Shown piece after piece: positions 48,606-57,289 of a stretch of 64,000 nucleotides of DNA (position 1 is its first letter; each line of letters starts with the position of its first letter). Origin of the DNA: a virus. Both the position numbers and the translations under genes were made by a program. The notes under the pieces were generated by a model that was not told where the DNA came from, did not search any database, and saw only the letters and a program-made list of their open reading frames with translations. Where the stretch lies: the IMG/VR virus record IMGVR_UViG_3300028874_000014, positions 1-64,000 of that record; one strand, written 5' to 3'.

Positions 48606-51600
48606 ATGTCGAGCTCAAACCAATCCGTCGATATCAGCCGTACATTAAGTGATCTAACGAAAGAAATTCGAAAGATGTCAGGGACTGGGCCAACTCGAGC
48701 TCATACTGGCGGCGCTAGAAAATCTGATGATGCAATAGATCCAAAATCAATAAAAGAAACAAATAAGTCATTAAAAGAAACACATGACGCATTAGACAAA
48801 ATGAATAAAGGTCTTAACATGACCAATGCTTCATTTAAAGAACTACATGATGCTCATACGGATGCTATTAAAGGTGTTGTCAATACCACCAAAGGAAATG
48901 TTGTAGCAAATAAATTATTGGTTGATTGGATCAATAAGAACGTCAAGGCCCATACATTCTTAGGTGAGGCATTATCTCATACCACTAAGACTGCAGCGGA
49001 CCTAGAGAAGCGCCTAGAGCAAACAGGTGACTACCTAGCTGAGTACTCCGAAGCCGTAAGTAAAGCTTCATCAGCTTCCCTATCATCAATTTCAGATGCT
49101 GGCGAATTAAAGAAAGCTTTAGATAATTTAAATAAGCAAATTACATTATCTGCTGACATTCAGGAAATGATCGCTAAAGGTCAATATGATGCCGCAGCAA
49201 AAGCTTTAGATGATGAAGCTAAAACCGCTCATATGATTCGTGACTCTGCAAGAAAGACATCTCTTCAATTTGGATTACTTGCTGGGGCAGCTGGGAGTCT
49301 TGGTAAAGGGATGTCTAAAGCCCTTGACCATATTGGACATAGTTGGATTAAAGAAGCTGTTGAATTATCTGGCGCCTCTGCTTTAGTAATTGAGGGCGTT
49401 AAAGAAACATATCAACAATTTTGGGAAACGGCAGGGAAAGGATTTGGCGGTGCTTTCTTAAAACTCTCCGGATCTGCAATAAGCCTTGGTATTTCATTAG
49501 ACTCATTATCAACAATCACTAAACAAAATATGAATCTTGTTGGTAAGATGGGACTTGAAGGATTTACCAATTCACTAAAGGCGACGCAAAGTAGTTTGAT
49601 GCAACTCGGTCTATCTACAGAAGAAGCAGCAAAGACTAGTGCAATCTTGACACAAAATGCTTTTTTAACTGGCGTCGATTTAAAAAATAAAAAAGCAGTT
49701 AATGAAGCTCAACAAACTCAGATTAAACAATATTCGGAACTTCGTTCTACCACTGGTGAATCTATTGAAGTATTAGCTGAACAAACAAAGTCAATATTAG
49801 AAAGTAATGACACGACTAAAGCTATGCTTGGTATGGATAAACAACAACGGGCATTGATGGTCCAAAATATTAATGCCGAACGTATTCGTCTTACTACGAT
49901 GGGTTTAACCAATGAAGCGACCCAAGATTATATTAAAACAATGCAATCAATGGGCGCTGAAAAGGCCGATGATCGAGTATCGGCCTCAAATAAAATCTTA
50001 TCTGCTGGTGCTGTTATGGGGATTGATGCCGATACAACTGCCGCCGCCTCTAGAGCTAGATTAATGACAGATGCTCAACGTGCAGCCGATCCTACAGCAC
50101 AAGCAGATTATGACAAATTCACCAGAGCAATGGCAGCAAAAAATGGTCAAATGAATGGAGTTGGTAGTAATCTTGCTACACAAAAGACTGCAGATATCGG
50201 CTTTGGGATGCTCGCCACTGAAGATCAACAGCAAGTTACCACAATGCAAGGTGCTGCTACTGGAACTCGTGGATTAACAGAAGAACAAAAGAAATCTAAT
50301 GCAGCACTTGGTAAAGTCCCTAAAGCTATTGCTGATACTTCTGCTAGAGTTGAAGAAGCCACTAAAGCATTAGAAAGCCCATTAGCTAAAATTGTTGCTG
50401 GAGTGGCTGGCATATTAGCAATTTTAGCTTGGAACAAATACAAAAAGAATGCCATAGAAAAATTAGAAAAAGGTGCAGCGCGCCATGCTGGCCGCGAAGC
50501 GGCAGAAATAGGAGAAGAAGGCAGATCAATCCAAGGATCACGTATCGCCGGATCTGAAAGTGGATTCGGTAAAATGAGTCGGTCCGCGGATGAACTAGCA
50601 TTCCAAGGTAATAAGAAATATATGCCTATGGATAAAGAAACTCGTGCATTTAGAAGTGGCCGTTATTCAGAACTCAACACAAGTATAGGGTCATCACGTC
50701 TACAAGATTTAGCAGCGCGCCAACGTGTTAGAGGTGTGAGAAGTAAAAGAATTCCTAATTTCTTATCAAAACTTGGTATGCCAGAAAAAGGCCCTATCAC
50801 TGAATTTGGTGGTAAGGTTGGTGGGATGCTTGGAAAAGGCGCCAGTAAAATAGGCGGGGTTTTAGGAAAAGGAGCTAGTAAATTAGCAGGTATGGGAGCC
50901 TCTGCTTTAGAACTGGGGTCAGAAGCTATTCCGGTTGTTGGTGAGATAGTTGCTGCTATTGGTGGGATCTATGGTGCTTTTCAAGGCGTTGAACACGCTG
51001 CGACTATTTTTGGTGTTGATACTAAAAAAGAAGCGGTCACCACATCCGAAAAAGTTTCTGCCGGGATTGCCGGAGCATTAAGTACTATTTCTATGGGATT
51101 GATACCAGAAGATGGTTTAGCACGATATCTAAATGATGTTGCTACAAATGGCGCTGGGGTCATAGCGGATACTATAGAAAGTGGATTTGAATGGGTTTAT
51201 AACACAGCCATTCCAGGGATATGGGCTGGCTTAAAAGCTGTAGTTGGCGGGGTTGGCGGGGCAATTATTCATGGTTTAAATCCAATGGTTTGGATTAGAG
51301 CATTAACCGGAGTAGGTGGAGGCGGAGACGGGAGTGTTGTGGGTACCATTCTCCAATATATTAGAGAAGCATCAGAATTTATGGTTGTTGCTTTAGTTAA
51401 AGGCGTTGCTGAAATTGGCGCCTCATTTCTTGCTAAAATTATTAGCATGCTCCCATCTTGGATGGTTCCTGATTCAGTGAAAAAAGCTAGTGCATCAGCT
51501 ACTGCTTGGGCCGCATCTGATACTAAATTTTCGGACTTTGATACTAAACAAGAAGCTGATGCAAGATCAAAGCGTTCAGAAGCAAAAAAGAAACGTGATG

Positions 51601-52052
51601 CAGCGAATGATAAAACATCAGAAGATGATTCTAACTCTGTACAAGGTACAACGCCAGATGCCGATACTTCTAACTTAGGTATTGGTAACACATTTGGACA
51701 GCCATTATCTGAAGATCAACTAGCTGCCCAAGGCGTTGTTCTCGGATCATCGCCAACACAATCAACACCGGGTGTTGATGCATCAAATGGTGGAACATCA
51801 AATTCGCCAGGAACTAATGATACTACTGTGACCAATTCGCCTAATTCGGCCAGTAGTGCATCTCCTCCAAAGTCTGAAACACAATCTTTATTAGAAGAAA
51901 TTAGAGATGGAATGAATAAACTAGTTGATCTAACTTCTAAAGGATTGACTATTACAAAAGATGATTCTAAAAAGAACTCAACTGCTAAAACTATGGCCCA
52001 AACAAATTTCCAAGTTCCAACTATAGCAGACTTTTTAAATTATCCAGTGTGA
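48606..52052 (+). CDS. Tail tape-measure protein
   Basis: The 1148-aa length, predominance of helix, a coiled-coil N-terminal third and several hydrophobic stretches (for example IVAGVAGILAILAW near residue 600 and VVGEIVAAIGGIYGAF near 780) fit a tape measure that sets tail length and helps form a membrane channel on ejection. A Gly/Lys repeat region (GGMLGKGASKIGGVLGKGAS) precedes the second hydrophobic patch. Ser/Pro/Thr-rich C-terminus. It is divergently transcribed from the chaperone gene and followed by the portal. T4 gp29 is 590 aa, so the tail may be longer. Confidence 0.65.
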   Translation: MSSSNQSVDISRTLSDLTKEIRKMSGTGPTRAHTGGARKSDDAIDPKSIKETNKSLKETHDALDKMNKGLNMTNASFKELHDAHTDAIKGVVNTTKGNVVANKLLVDWINKNVKAHTFLGEALSHTTKTAADLEKRLEQTGDYLAEYSEAVSKASSASLSSISDAGELKKALDNLNKQITLSADIQEMIAKGQYDAAAKALDDEAKTAHMIRDSARKTSLQFGLLAGAAGSLGKGMSKALDHIGHSWIKEAVELSGASALVIEGVKETYQQFWETAGKGFGGAFLKLSGSAISLGISLDSLSTITKQNMNLVGKMGLEGFTNSLKATQSSLMQLGLSTEEAAKTSAILTQNAFLTGVDLKNKKAVNEAQQTQIKQYSELRSTTGESIEVLAEQTKSILESNDTTKAMLGMDKQQRALMVQNINAERIRLTTMGLTNEATQDYIKTMQSMGAEKADDRVSASNKILSAGAVMGIDADTTAAASRARLMTDAQRAADPTAQADYDKFTRAMAAKNGQMNGVGSNLATQKTADIGFGMLATEDQQQVTTMQGAATGTRGLTEEQKKSNAALGKVPKAIADTSARVEEATKALESPLAKIVAGVAGILAILAWNKYKKNAIEKLEKGAARHAGREAAEIGEEGRSIQGSRIAGSESGFGKMSRSADELAFQGNKKYMPMDKETRAFRSGRYSELNTSIGSSRLQDLAARQRVRGVRSKRIPNFLSKLGMPEKGPITEFGGKVGGMLGKGASKIGGVLGKGASKLAGMGASALELGSEAIPVVGEIVAAIGGIYGAFQGVEHAATIFGVDTKKEAVTTSEKVSAGIAGALSTISMGLIPEDGLARYLNDVATNGAGVIADTIESGFEWVYNTAIPGIWAGLKAVVGGVGGAIIHGLNPMVWIRALTGVGGGGDGSVVGTILQYIREASEFMVVALVKGVAEIGASFLAKIISMLPSWMVPDSVKKASASATAWAASDTKFSDFDTKQEADARSKRSEAKKKRDAANDKTSEDDSNSVQGTTPDADTSNLGIGNTFGQPLSEDQLAAQGVVLGSSPTQSTPGVDASNGGTSNSPGTNDTTVTNSPNSASSASPPKSETQSLLEEIRDGMNKLVDLTSKGLTITKDDSKKNSTAKTMAQTNFQVPTIADFLNYPV

Positions 52053-52062
52053 TTTTTAGACT

Positions 52063-52070
52063 GATAAATA
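52063..52070 (+). promoter_or_regulatory. Late-promoter-like motif (GATAAATA)
   Basis: ATAAATA core 24 nt before the portal ATG at 52095. Confidence 0.55.
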
Positions 52071-52094
52071 AAACAATAACTATATAGGAAGACC

Positions 52095-55028
52095 ATGGGA
52101 CAGTGGACTCAGTATTACAAAATAATTAAACCTTCGCCATCTAAGAATGATTATCTGGCGAAGGATGGCTATTCTTCGATTGCAGATCAAACAACTATTT
52201 CTAATTATAGTTGGTATACCCAAGTCATGAAGGGTGCTGGGTCTAGAATGCAACGTTACACACAATATAATGCAATGGATACTGATGTTGATGTAGCTCG
52301 CGCATTAGATACTGTCGCTGAAGAAATATCAGTCAAAAATGAAACGACTGAATTACCTTTCAATATCCATTATCAAAATGATGATAACAAAGAGGTAAAA
52401 GAATCTATTGTTATGACTATTAAGGCAGCATTACGTCATTGGTCAACTCTCCAAGATTTAGATAATAGAATTTTCCGTGTTGCCAGATATACTGTAAAAT
52501 TTGGCGATTGTTTTTTCCGTAAACACTCAGATCATAAAAAATGGCAATTCATAGATCCAGCTGAAGTCATTGGTATTGAATTAAATCAACATGGTGATGT
52601 TGTAGCTTATCATCTTAGAAAAGGTGAACATAAGAAAGGGCAGTTTGATGAGGTTGAAATCATTCCAAAAGCTGGGATGATCCATTTTACTTTATCCGAC
52701 GATATGGGTGAATCAGCACCATTTGGTGAATCCATCCTTCAAGCTGCAACCAAAGCATTTAAACAGCTCGGATTATTAGAAGACTCTGTTGTTATCTATC
52801 GAATCGTACGAGCACCTGAACGCCGAGTATTCTATATTGATACTGGCAATATGCCTCCACATAAAGTTAAACAATATTTGGAAGGTGTAAAGAATGAAGT
52901 CCGTCAAAAACGAATTCCTAATAATCAAGATGGCCAAGACCAGATTGATTCTGTCTATAACCCTATGTGTCTTTCTTTAGACACTAGAATTCCATTATTA
53001 GATGGAAGAACATTAGAGCTCAACGAATTGATTTCTGAATATGTTATTGGTAAACAAAATTGGGTCTATTCGTGTGATCCAATATCTGGGCGTGTTGTTC
53101 CTGGATTGATCTCTTGGGCCGGGGTAACTAGAAAAAATGCTGAAGTATTGAAGCTAACATTGGATAACGGCGAAACACTTATCACTACACCAGATCATAT
53201 GATTCCGGTTCTTGGTAAAGGTTTTATTAGAGCAGATGAGTTGTCTGAACATGATTCTTTAATATCATATCAAACCAGAGATAAGAAACTTGGGACTGTT
53301 CAATATCAACAAATATTCGATCATTCAGGCAATCAATGGAAATTTACACACCGAATGGTCGCCGAATTTTTTAGAGATTTAGATAAACACCAAGAATTTA
53401 CATTTTCTCCTGAATTTGTTGGAGAGACTAAAAATACAGTACATCACGTTGATTATGATTCCCACAACAATCATCCTAGCAATTTATCATGGATGAATCA
53501 AGAAGATCATATGTTGTATCACAGCCAAACTAAAAAAGAATGGTGGGATGCTGTTAAAAATAATCCAGAAAAATATGCAGCTCTAAAAGAAAAAATCTCG
53601 GTTGGTGTAATCAACTATTATGGTTCTTTATCTGAAGAACAAAGAGAAAAAATTTCCGGAGATGCTAAAGTCCGGATTGCTAAATGGATGTCTGAATGCC
53701 GCGCAAATCCAGAATGGCTGGCTGATTGGCAAACTTCTATCGCAAAAAACGGATTAGCTCGTAAAGAGAGAATGGAAAATGAACCAGAATTTAAAGCTAA
53801 AATAACTAAAAATCTTTTAGATAATCGAGGTCCAAAATTTAATAATTCTCCAATTACCGTAACACGAGAAATCGTTAATCATGTTGCACATCTTGTCAAA
53901 AAACATGATCTTAATAGAACAGAAGCTTTTAATCTTGTTAGTGAAGATGAACATTTTTCAACTTTGATCGATGTGGCAAATGAATCGATTATTGGGAATA
54001 AAGGCGCCAAATTTTCTGGCCGCTTAACAGAAAGTGTAATGCAATCGATTTATTCAGATTTTGGCTTTGATAATTGGAAGCATTTTAAAGAATGTTCAAA
54101 TACATATAATCGTCGTGTTACTAAGATTGAATATTTGAAAGAAAAAATTGATACTGGTTGCATCACAGTAGATAGCGAACATAAGTATCACGACCATCAT
54201 ACTTTTGCGACTGAAGCCGGAGTATTCGTAAAGAACTCGATGTCGGAAGATTATTTCTTTGGAACCACTGCCAATGGGCGCGGGTCAAGAGTTGAAACTC
54301 TACCAGGCGGCGAACAACTTGGTGAAATTACCGACTTGGATTATTTCAAAGAAAAATTATTTAGGGGATTACGAGTTCCTACTTCGTATATGAACAGCGC
54401 TGCTAAAGGTGGAACTCAATATAACGACGGCAAGGTTGGTGTTGCATATGTAGAAGAAATGCGATTTGCACAATTCGTTAAACGTATACAAAACAAAATT
54501 GAAAAGATTTTTGATTATGAATTTAAAGTATACCTAGAAAATTCTAATATTATTGTTGATGGGAATATTTTTAAACTTAAATTACCAGATCCACAAAACT
54601 TTGCATTGTATCGTAAAGCGGCATTAGATCAAGACTTAGTAAACACATTTAGCACTATGAAGGATGTTCCATTTATCTCTGCTAGATTTGCTATGAGAAA
54701 CTATCTTGGCTTCAGCGAAGATGATATTACAACAAATGAAGCTATGCTTCGACAAGAACGTAAGATTCCTGAGACTGCAGAATTTGAAGACATCACTGAT
54801 CTACAAATGATGTATGACCCAGCATTCTTTGATAATCGAGATCCTATTAAATATGAACCACCAGAAGAAGATGGCGGTGGTAGTCAGGATACCGATGATC
54901 AAGATGAAGGAGATGATCAGGACGCCGACAGTGGGTCTGGCGCTAGCGGAGATACAGATACACCAACGCCTCCAGAACCAGATGACACTGGGGACGAACA
55001 GGGTTCTAAATCAGCAGTAGAAAGTTAA
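52095..55028 (+). CDS. Portal protein (gp20-like) interrupted by an intein
   Basis: The dodecameric portal is the DNA gate of the head. The N-extein (1-291) has RYTQYNAMDTDVDVARALDT, EEISVKNET and VIYRIVRAPERRVFYID; the C-extein (715-977) continues SMSEDYFFGTTANGRGSRVE, TLPGGEQLGEITDLDYF and PTSYM, all gp20 hallmarks. The intein spans residues 292-714 (423 aa); splicing would give a 554-aa portal (T4: 524). The C-terminal tail is Asp/Glu/Pro-rich. The insertion point lies in a highly conserved portal segment, as is usual for inteins. Confidence 0.92.
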   Translation: MGQWTQYYKIIKPSPSKNDYLAKDGYSSIADQTTISNYSWYTQVMKGAGSRMQRYTQYNAMDTDVDVARALDTVAEEISVKNETTELPFNIHYQNDDNKEVKESIVMTIKAALRHWSTLQDLDNRIFRVARYTVKFGDCFFRKHSDHKKWQFIDPAEVIGIELNQHGDVVAYHLRKGEHKKGQFDEVEIIPKAGMIHFTLSDDMGESAPFGESILQAATKAFKQLGLLEDSVVIYRIVRAPERRVFYIDTGNMPPHKVKQYLEGVKNEVRQKRIPNNQDGQDQIDSVYNPMCLSLDTRIPLLDGRTLELNELISEYVIGKQNWVYSCDPISGRVVPGLISWAGVTRKNAEVLKLTLDNGETLITTPDHMIPVLGKGFIRADELSEHDSLISYQTRDKKLGTVQYQQIFDHSGNQWKFTHRMVAEFFRDLDKHQEFTFSPEFVGETKNTVHHVDYDSHNNHPSNLSWMNQEDHMLYHSQTKKEWWDAVKNNPEKYAALKEKISVGVINYYGSLSEEQREKISGDAKVRIAKWMSECRANPEWLADWQTSIAKNGLARKERMENEPEFKAKITKNLLDNRGPKFNNSPITVTREIVNHVAHLVKKHDLNRTEAFNLVSEDEHFSTLIDVANESIIGNKGAKFSGRLTESVMQSIYSDFGFDNWKHFKECSNTYNRRVTKIEYLKEKIDTGCITVDSEHKYHDHHTFATEAGVFVKNSMSEDYFFGTTANGRGSRVETLPGGEQLGEITDLDYFKEKLFRGLRVPTSYMNSAAKGGTQYNDGKVGVAYVEEMRFAQFVKRIQNKIEKIFDYEFKVYLENSNIIVDGNIFKLKLPDPQNFALYRKAALDQDLVNTFSTMKDVPFISARFAMRNYLGFSEDDITTNEAMLRQERKIPETAEFEDITDLQMMYDPAFFDNRDPIKYEPPEEDGGGSQDTDDQDEGDDQDADSGSGASGDTDTPTPPEPDDTGDEQGSKSAVES
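52968..54236 (+). mobile_element. Intein with HNH homing-endonuclease domain
   Basis: It begins with Cys (CLSLDTRIPLLDG, block A) and has block B ETLITTPDHMIPV with the T-x-x-H motif. An HNH endonuclease follows with VHHVDYDSHNNHPSNLSWMN, plus a long helical DNA-binding region. Block F is near ITVDSEHKYHDHHTFATEAG and the end is VFVKN before Ser. The residue before the terminal Asn is Lys instead of the usual His, a known but uncommon variant that may slow Asn cyclisation. Confidence 0.88.
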
Positions 55029-55036
55029 AAGTTTTT

Positions 55037-55063
55037 CCGGTATTGAATAAATATCAATACCGG
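55037..55063. repeat. 10-bp inverted repeat enclosing a late promoter
   Basis: CCGGTATTGA (55037-55046), loop ATAAATA, TCAATACCGG (55054-55063): the promoter core is exactly the loop. Confidence 0.85.
55046..55053 (+). promoter_or_regulatory. Late-promoter-like motif (AATAAATA) inside an inverted repeat
   Basis: 35 nt before the protease gene. The upstream AAAGTTTTTCCGG is shared with the promoter at 57246. Confidence 0.6.
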
Positions 55064-55088
55064 AAATAAAGTAAATTAGGAGAAGTAA

Positions 55089-55715
55089 ATGACACAACTC
55101 ATATTGGTAGAAGAACTTTCTTCAAGCCAAGCTAACATTATTGAAGAATCCACCAATGATGGTAAAGATCATTATATGTCTGGCATCTTAATGATGTCAG
55201 AGATAGAGAATGGGAATGGTAGAAAATACCGCAAAGAAGAAATGTCTTCAGCTGTTGATGCAGCTATGAAACGTATTAGCGAAGGACATTTTATTGCTGG
55301 TGAATTAAATCACCCAAATGATCTTCAAATTAATTTGGAACGTGTTTCTCATATTATTACAGAAATGAGAATGGACGGGAATAATTGTATTGGGAAGATG
55401 AAACTATTGAATACTCCAATGGGTGTTCTAGCTAAAAATCTATTAGATGGTGGCTTGAAACTTGGTGTATCATCACGTGGATCAGGTTCTGTTGTTGAAG
55501 GTGTAGTAGAAGGATTTAGCTTCTTAACCGTTGACATCGTTGCGACTCCTTCTGCACCAGATGCATACCCACAAAGTATTCGTGAAAGTCTTGAAAATCT
55601 TAAATCTGGCCAGAAGATTCAAACATTAGCTGAAGCCGTTATTCATGATAAAGCAGCACAGAAATATTTAACAAAAGAAATCGCTGCATTTATTAATGCA
55701 CTAACCGGAAGATAA
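55089..55715 (+). CDS. Prohead maturation protease (gp21-like)
   Basis: Serine protease that digests the scaffold and trims head proteins after an (L/I)xE motif. The herpesvirus-assemblin-like fold is indicated by GHFIAGELNHP (catalytic His), LKLGVSSRGSG (catalytic Ser) and FLTVDIVATPSAP. 208 aa against 212 in T4. The C-terminal region has a QTLAEAV site suitable for self-cleavage. AGGAGAAG Shine-Dalgarno. Confidence 0.92.
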   Translation: MTQLILVEELSSSQANIIEESTNDGKDHYMSGILMMSEIENGNGRKYRKEEMSSAVDAAMKRISEGHFIAGELNHPNDLQINLERVSHIITEMRMDGNNCIGKMKLLNTPMGVLAKNLLDGGLKLGVSSRGSGSVVEGVVEGFSFLTVDIVATPSAPDAYPQSIRESLENLKSGQKIQTLAEAVIHDKAAQKYLTKEIAAFINALTGR

Positions 55716-55717
55716 TC

Positions 55718-56032
55718 ATGGACTTGAATAGAATTAGAACACTAGCTGGCCTCGAAGTATTAAAAGAATCGACGCTTACCGAAAACAGCCACAAGATTGA
55801 AGCACACGTTTCGAAGAAGGGTGGAATGGGTGTATTGGGTGACGTGATCGTCCTCGATGCATTTGACGGTATGGCTGAGCTAGCAAAGATTCTCGGTATT
55901 CCTGATGGTTGGAAGCTGACTAAGGTTAATGGTGGCTTTGCTGCGTACAACAGTGGTGATCGCATGACATTCTTCTCTAATAAGGATGATTTTGATCCTG
56001 AAGATAGCGAAGAAGATCAAGATCAAGACTAA
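55718..56032 (+). CDS. Putative internal head protein with targeting tag
   Basis: The 104-aa protein starts MDLNRIRTLAGLEVLKES; the first 17 residues are nearly the same as in the next protein although the rest differs. The tag ends in L-K-E before Ser, the cleavage pattern of gp21-type proteases, like T4 capsid-targeting sequences (short N-terminal tags cut after IxE). The body has beta-like GGMGVLGDVIVLDAFDGMAE and GWKLTKVNGGFAAYN and an acidic tail. Role inferred: packed into the head and possibly injected. Starts 2 nt after the protease stop. Confidence 0.6.
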   Translation: MDLNRIRTLAGLEVLKESTLTENSHKIEAHVSKKGGMGVLGDVIVLDAFDGMAELAKILGIPDGWKLTKVNGGFAAYNSGDRMTFFSNKDDFDPEDSEEDQDQD

Positions 56033-56044
56033 GGGAAGCCAAAC

Positions 56045-56374
56045 ATGGATTTGAATAGAATTAAAGAGCTGGCCGGAATAGAAGTTTTATCTGAAGCTCA
56101 ATTGGACCAATCAAAAACTAATGAATTAGTAAAAGCATTTGTTGATGCTGGTGGAGGTTCAAAAAGAGTAGAGCCTATTCTTTCTAAAGAAGAAGCTGAT
56201 AAGAGGATTGAAAGCTTAGAAGCCGTCGCTAAAAAGATGGGTGCTCAAATTAAAAGCTTTCAAAATAGTTCCGATTATTTTAATCATGTTGAGGCTGGCA
56301 GGATTACTAGAATGTTACAGGACCTCCAATACTCTCTTAAAAATCTTAGAGCTGGTGTAAACGTTAAAGAATAA
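56045..56374 (+). CDS. Putative internal head protein with targeting tag, paralogous N-terminus
   Basis: The 109-aa protein begins MDLNRIKELAGIEVLSEA, with an L-S-E site directly after the shared tag. The mature part is charged and mostly helical (TNELVKAFVDAGGG ... EEADKRIESLEAVAKKMG). AAGGGAAG precedes the ATG. Same reasoning as for the previous gene; no enzymatic motif is visible. Confidence 0.6.
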   Translation: MDLNRIKELAGIEVLSEAQLDQSKTNELVKAFVDAGGGSKRVEPILSKEEADKRIESLEAVAKKMGAQIKSFQNSSDYFNHVEAGRITRMLQDLQYSLKNLRAGVNVKE

Positions 56375-56385
56375 CAAGGAAAAAT

Positions 56386-56874
56386 ATGAAACTCCCAGGA
56401 AGAATTTTAGATGTAATTGATGGACTAGAGGATTTGAAATCATTACAGAAGGAGAAACTCAAAGCCTATATCAAGGGCCTCGAAGATCTCCCTGAACATC
56501 CAGCTCCTCATGAAGCAAAGAAAATAGTTAGCGCAGCAGTTAAAGAACTATTTAGTACTGATTCTAAAGTGATTCGTCAAGAAGCACCAAAGAAAAAAGA
56601 AAAGCCCGCCAAGAAAGATAAGGTCGAAGAAAGCCAAGGTAAAAAACTTTCATTTAAAGAATTTTTAAATGAAGGAAACTTTCAATGTTCATTAATTTTA
56701 AAAGTTAAGCCTGATGAGATGAAGAAAACCATTTCTGATATGAGTGCTGCGGGTCTTCCTAGACTTGAGTGGGCTGACGGGACTAGATTATTTAGTGACA
56801 ACAAAGCTGCAATTTCTACTGTAGAAAAATATTTGAAACGTAGCCAAATCGAATATACTAAAGAAATTGAATAA
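56386..56874 (+). CDS. Head-associated protein with internal tag-like site
   Basis: A 162-aa, Lys/Glu-rich protein. The first half is helical and basic (PKKKEKPAKKDK near residue 70-80), then GKKLSFKEFLNEG appears, resembling T4 capsid-targeting tags (YQEFIAEA pattern) and containing an L-N-E site before Gly. The remaining about 65 residues look folded (QCSLILKVKPDEMKKTI ... AAISTVEKYLKR). It may be a core protein cut into two parts on maturation (inference). AAGGA precedes the ATG; a terminator follows. Confidence 0.52.
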   Translation: MKLPGRILDVIDGLEDLKSLQKEKLKAYIKGLEDLPEHPAPHEAKKIVSAAVKELFSTDSKVIRQEAPKKKEKPAKKDKVEESQGKKLSFKEFLNEGNFQCSLILKVKPDEMKKTISDMSAAGLPRLEWADGTRLFSDNKAAISTVEKYLKRSQIEYTKEIE

Positions 56875-56888
56875 ACTGTTATTAACAA

Positions 56889-56922
56889 AAAAAGCACTAA
56901 GCTAAAAGGTTTAGTGCTTTTT
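56889..56922 (+). terminator. Hairpin terminator
   Basis: AAAAGCACTAA... and ...TTAGTGCTTTT pair around a short A-rich loop, just after the 162-aa gene and just before a late promoter. Confidence 0.8.
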
Positions 56923-56927
56923 GTAAC

Positions 56928-56935
56928 TATAAATA
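56928..56935 (+). promoter_or_regulatory. T4-type late promoter (TATAAATA)
   Basis: Exact TATAAATA directly after the terminator, 35 nt before the 50-aa gene at 56971. Confidence 0.65.
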
Positions 56936-56970
56936 AAGATACACAAACATAACAAATAGGAGTATTCAAG

Positions 56971-57123
56971 ATGGCAGATAAAGAACAATTGAAATCAATG
57001 GTCACTAATATGGTTCATGGTCGTAATGAAGAAGCTGCAGTAGATTTTCACAATTTTCTTCAGGCTAAGATGCAAGAACTAGTTAATCCAAAAATTGAAG
57101 AAACCCCAGCAGATCACGAATAA
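56971..57123 (+). CDS. Small prohead core protein candidate, 50 aa
   Basis: ATG 56971 with AGGAG upstream gives MADKEQLKSMVTNMVHGRNE, continuing through EEAAVDFHNFLQAKMQELV to an acidic end. It has its own late promoter and sits just before the scaffold gene, where T4-like phages place small core proteins (gp67/gp68). The helix with a VDFHNFL core matches small proteins I recall from this position in marine T4-like phages; exact homology is not certain. Confidence 0.62.
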   Translation: MADKEQLKSMVTNMVHGRNEEAAVDFHNFLQAKMQELVNPKIEETPADHE

Positions 57124-57158
57124 TTCATCGATTATTTCGCATGAATTTTCAGATATCC

Positions 57159-57166
57159 TATAAATA
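57159..57166 (+). promoter_or_regulatory. T4-type late promoter (TATAAATA)
   Basis: Exact TATAAATA, 123 nt before the scaffold start; a second motif at 57246 is nearer. Confidence 0.5.
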
Positions 57167-57245
57167 ATAAACAACAACGATTCAAGTTGGTGATTATCTG
57201 GTAGTACTAAAAACGAGAAAAAAATGTAAAGTTTTTCCGGATTTT

Positions 57246-57253
57246 AATAAATA
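57246..57253 (+). promoter_or_regulatory. Late-promoter-like motif (AATAAATA)
   Basis: 36 nt before the scaffold start, preceded by AAAGTTTTTCCGG as at 55028-55040. Confidence 0.58.
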
Positions 57254-57289
57254 ATCATTGTGAATCAAATAAGAAAAAGGAGCCTATTG

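Noticed and set aside
57260-57289. GTG start for the scaffold gene at 57260
   Set aside because: The 10 extra codons cover the Shine-Dalgarno region of the much better ATG at 57290.
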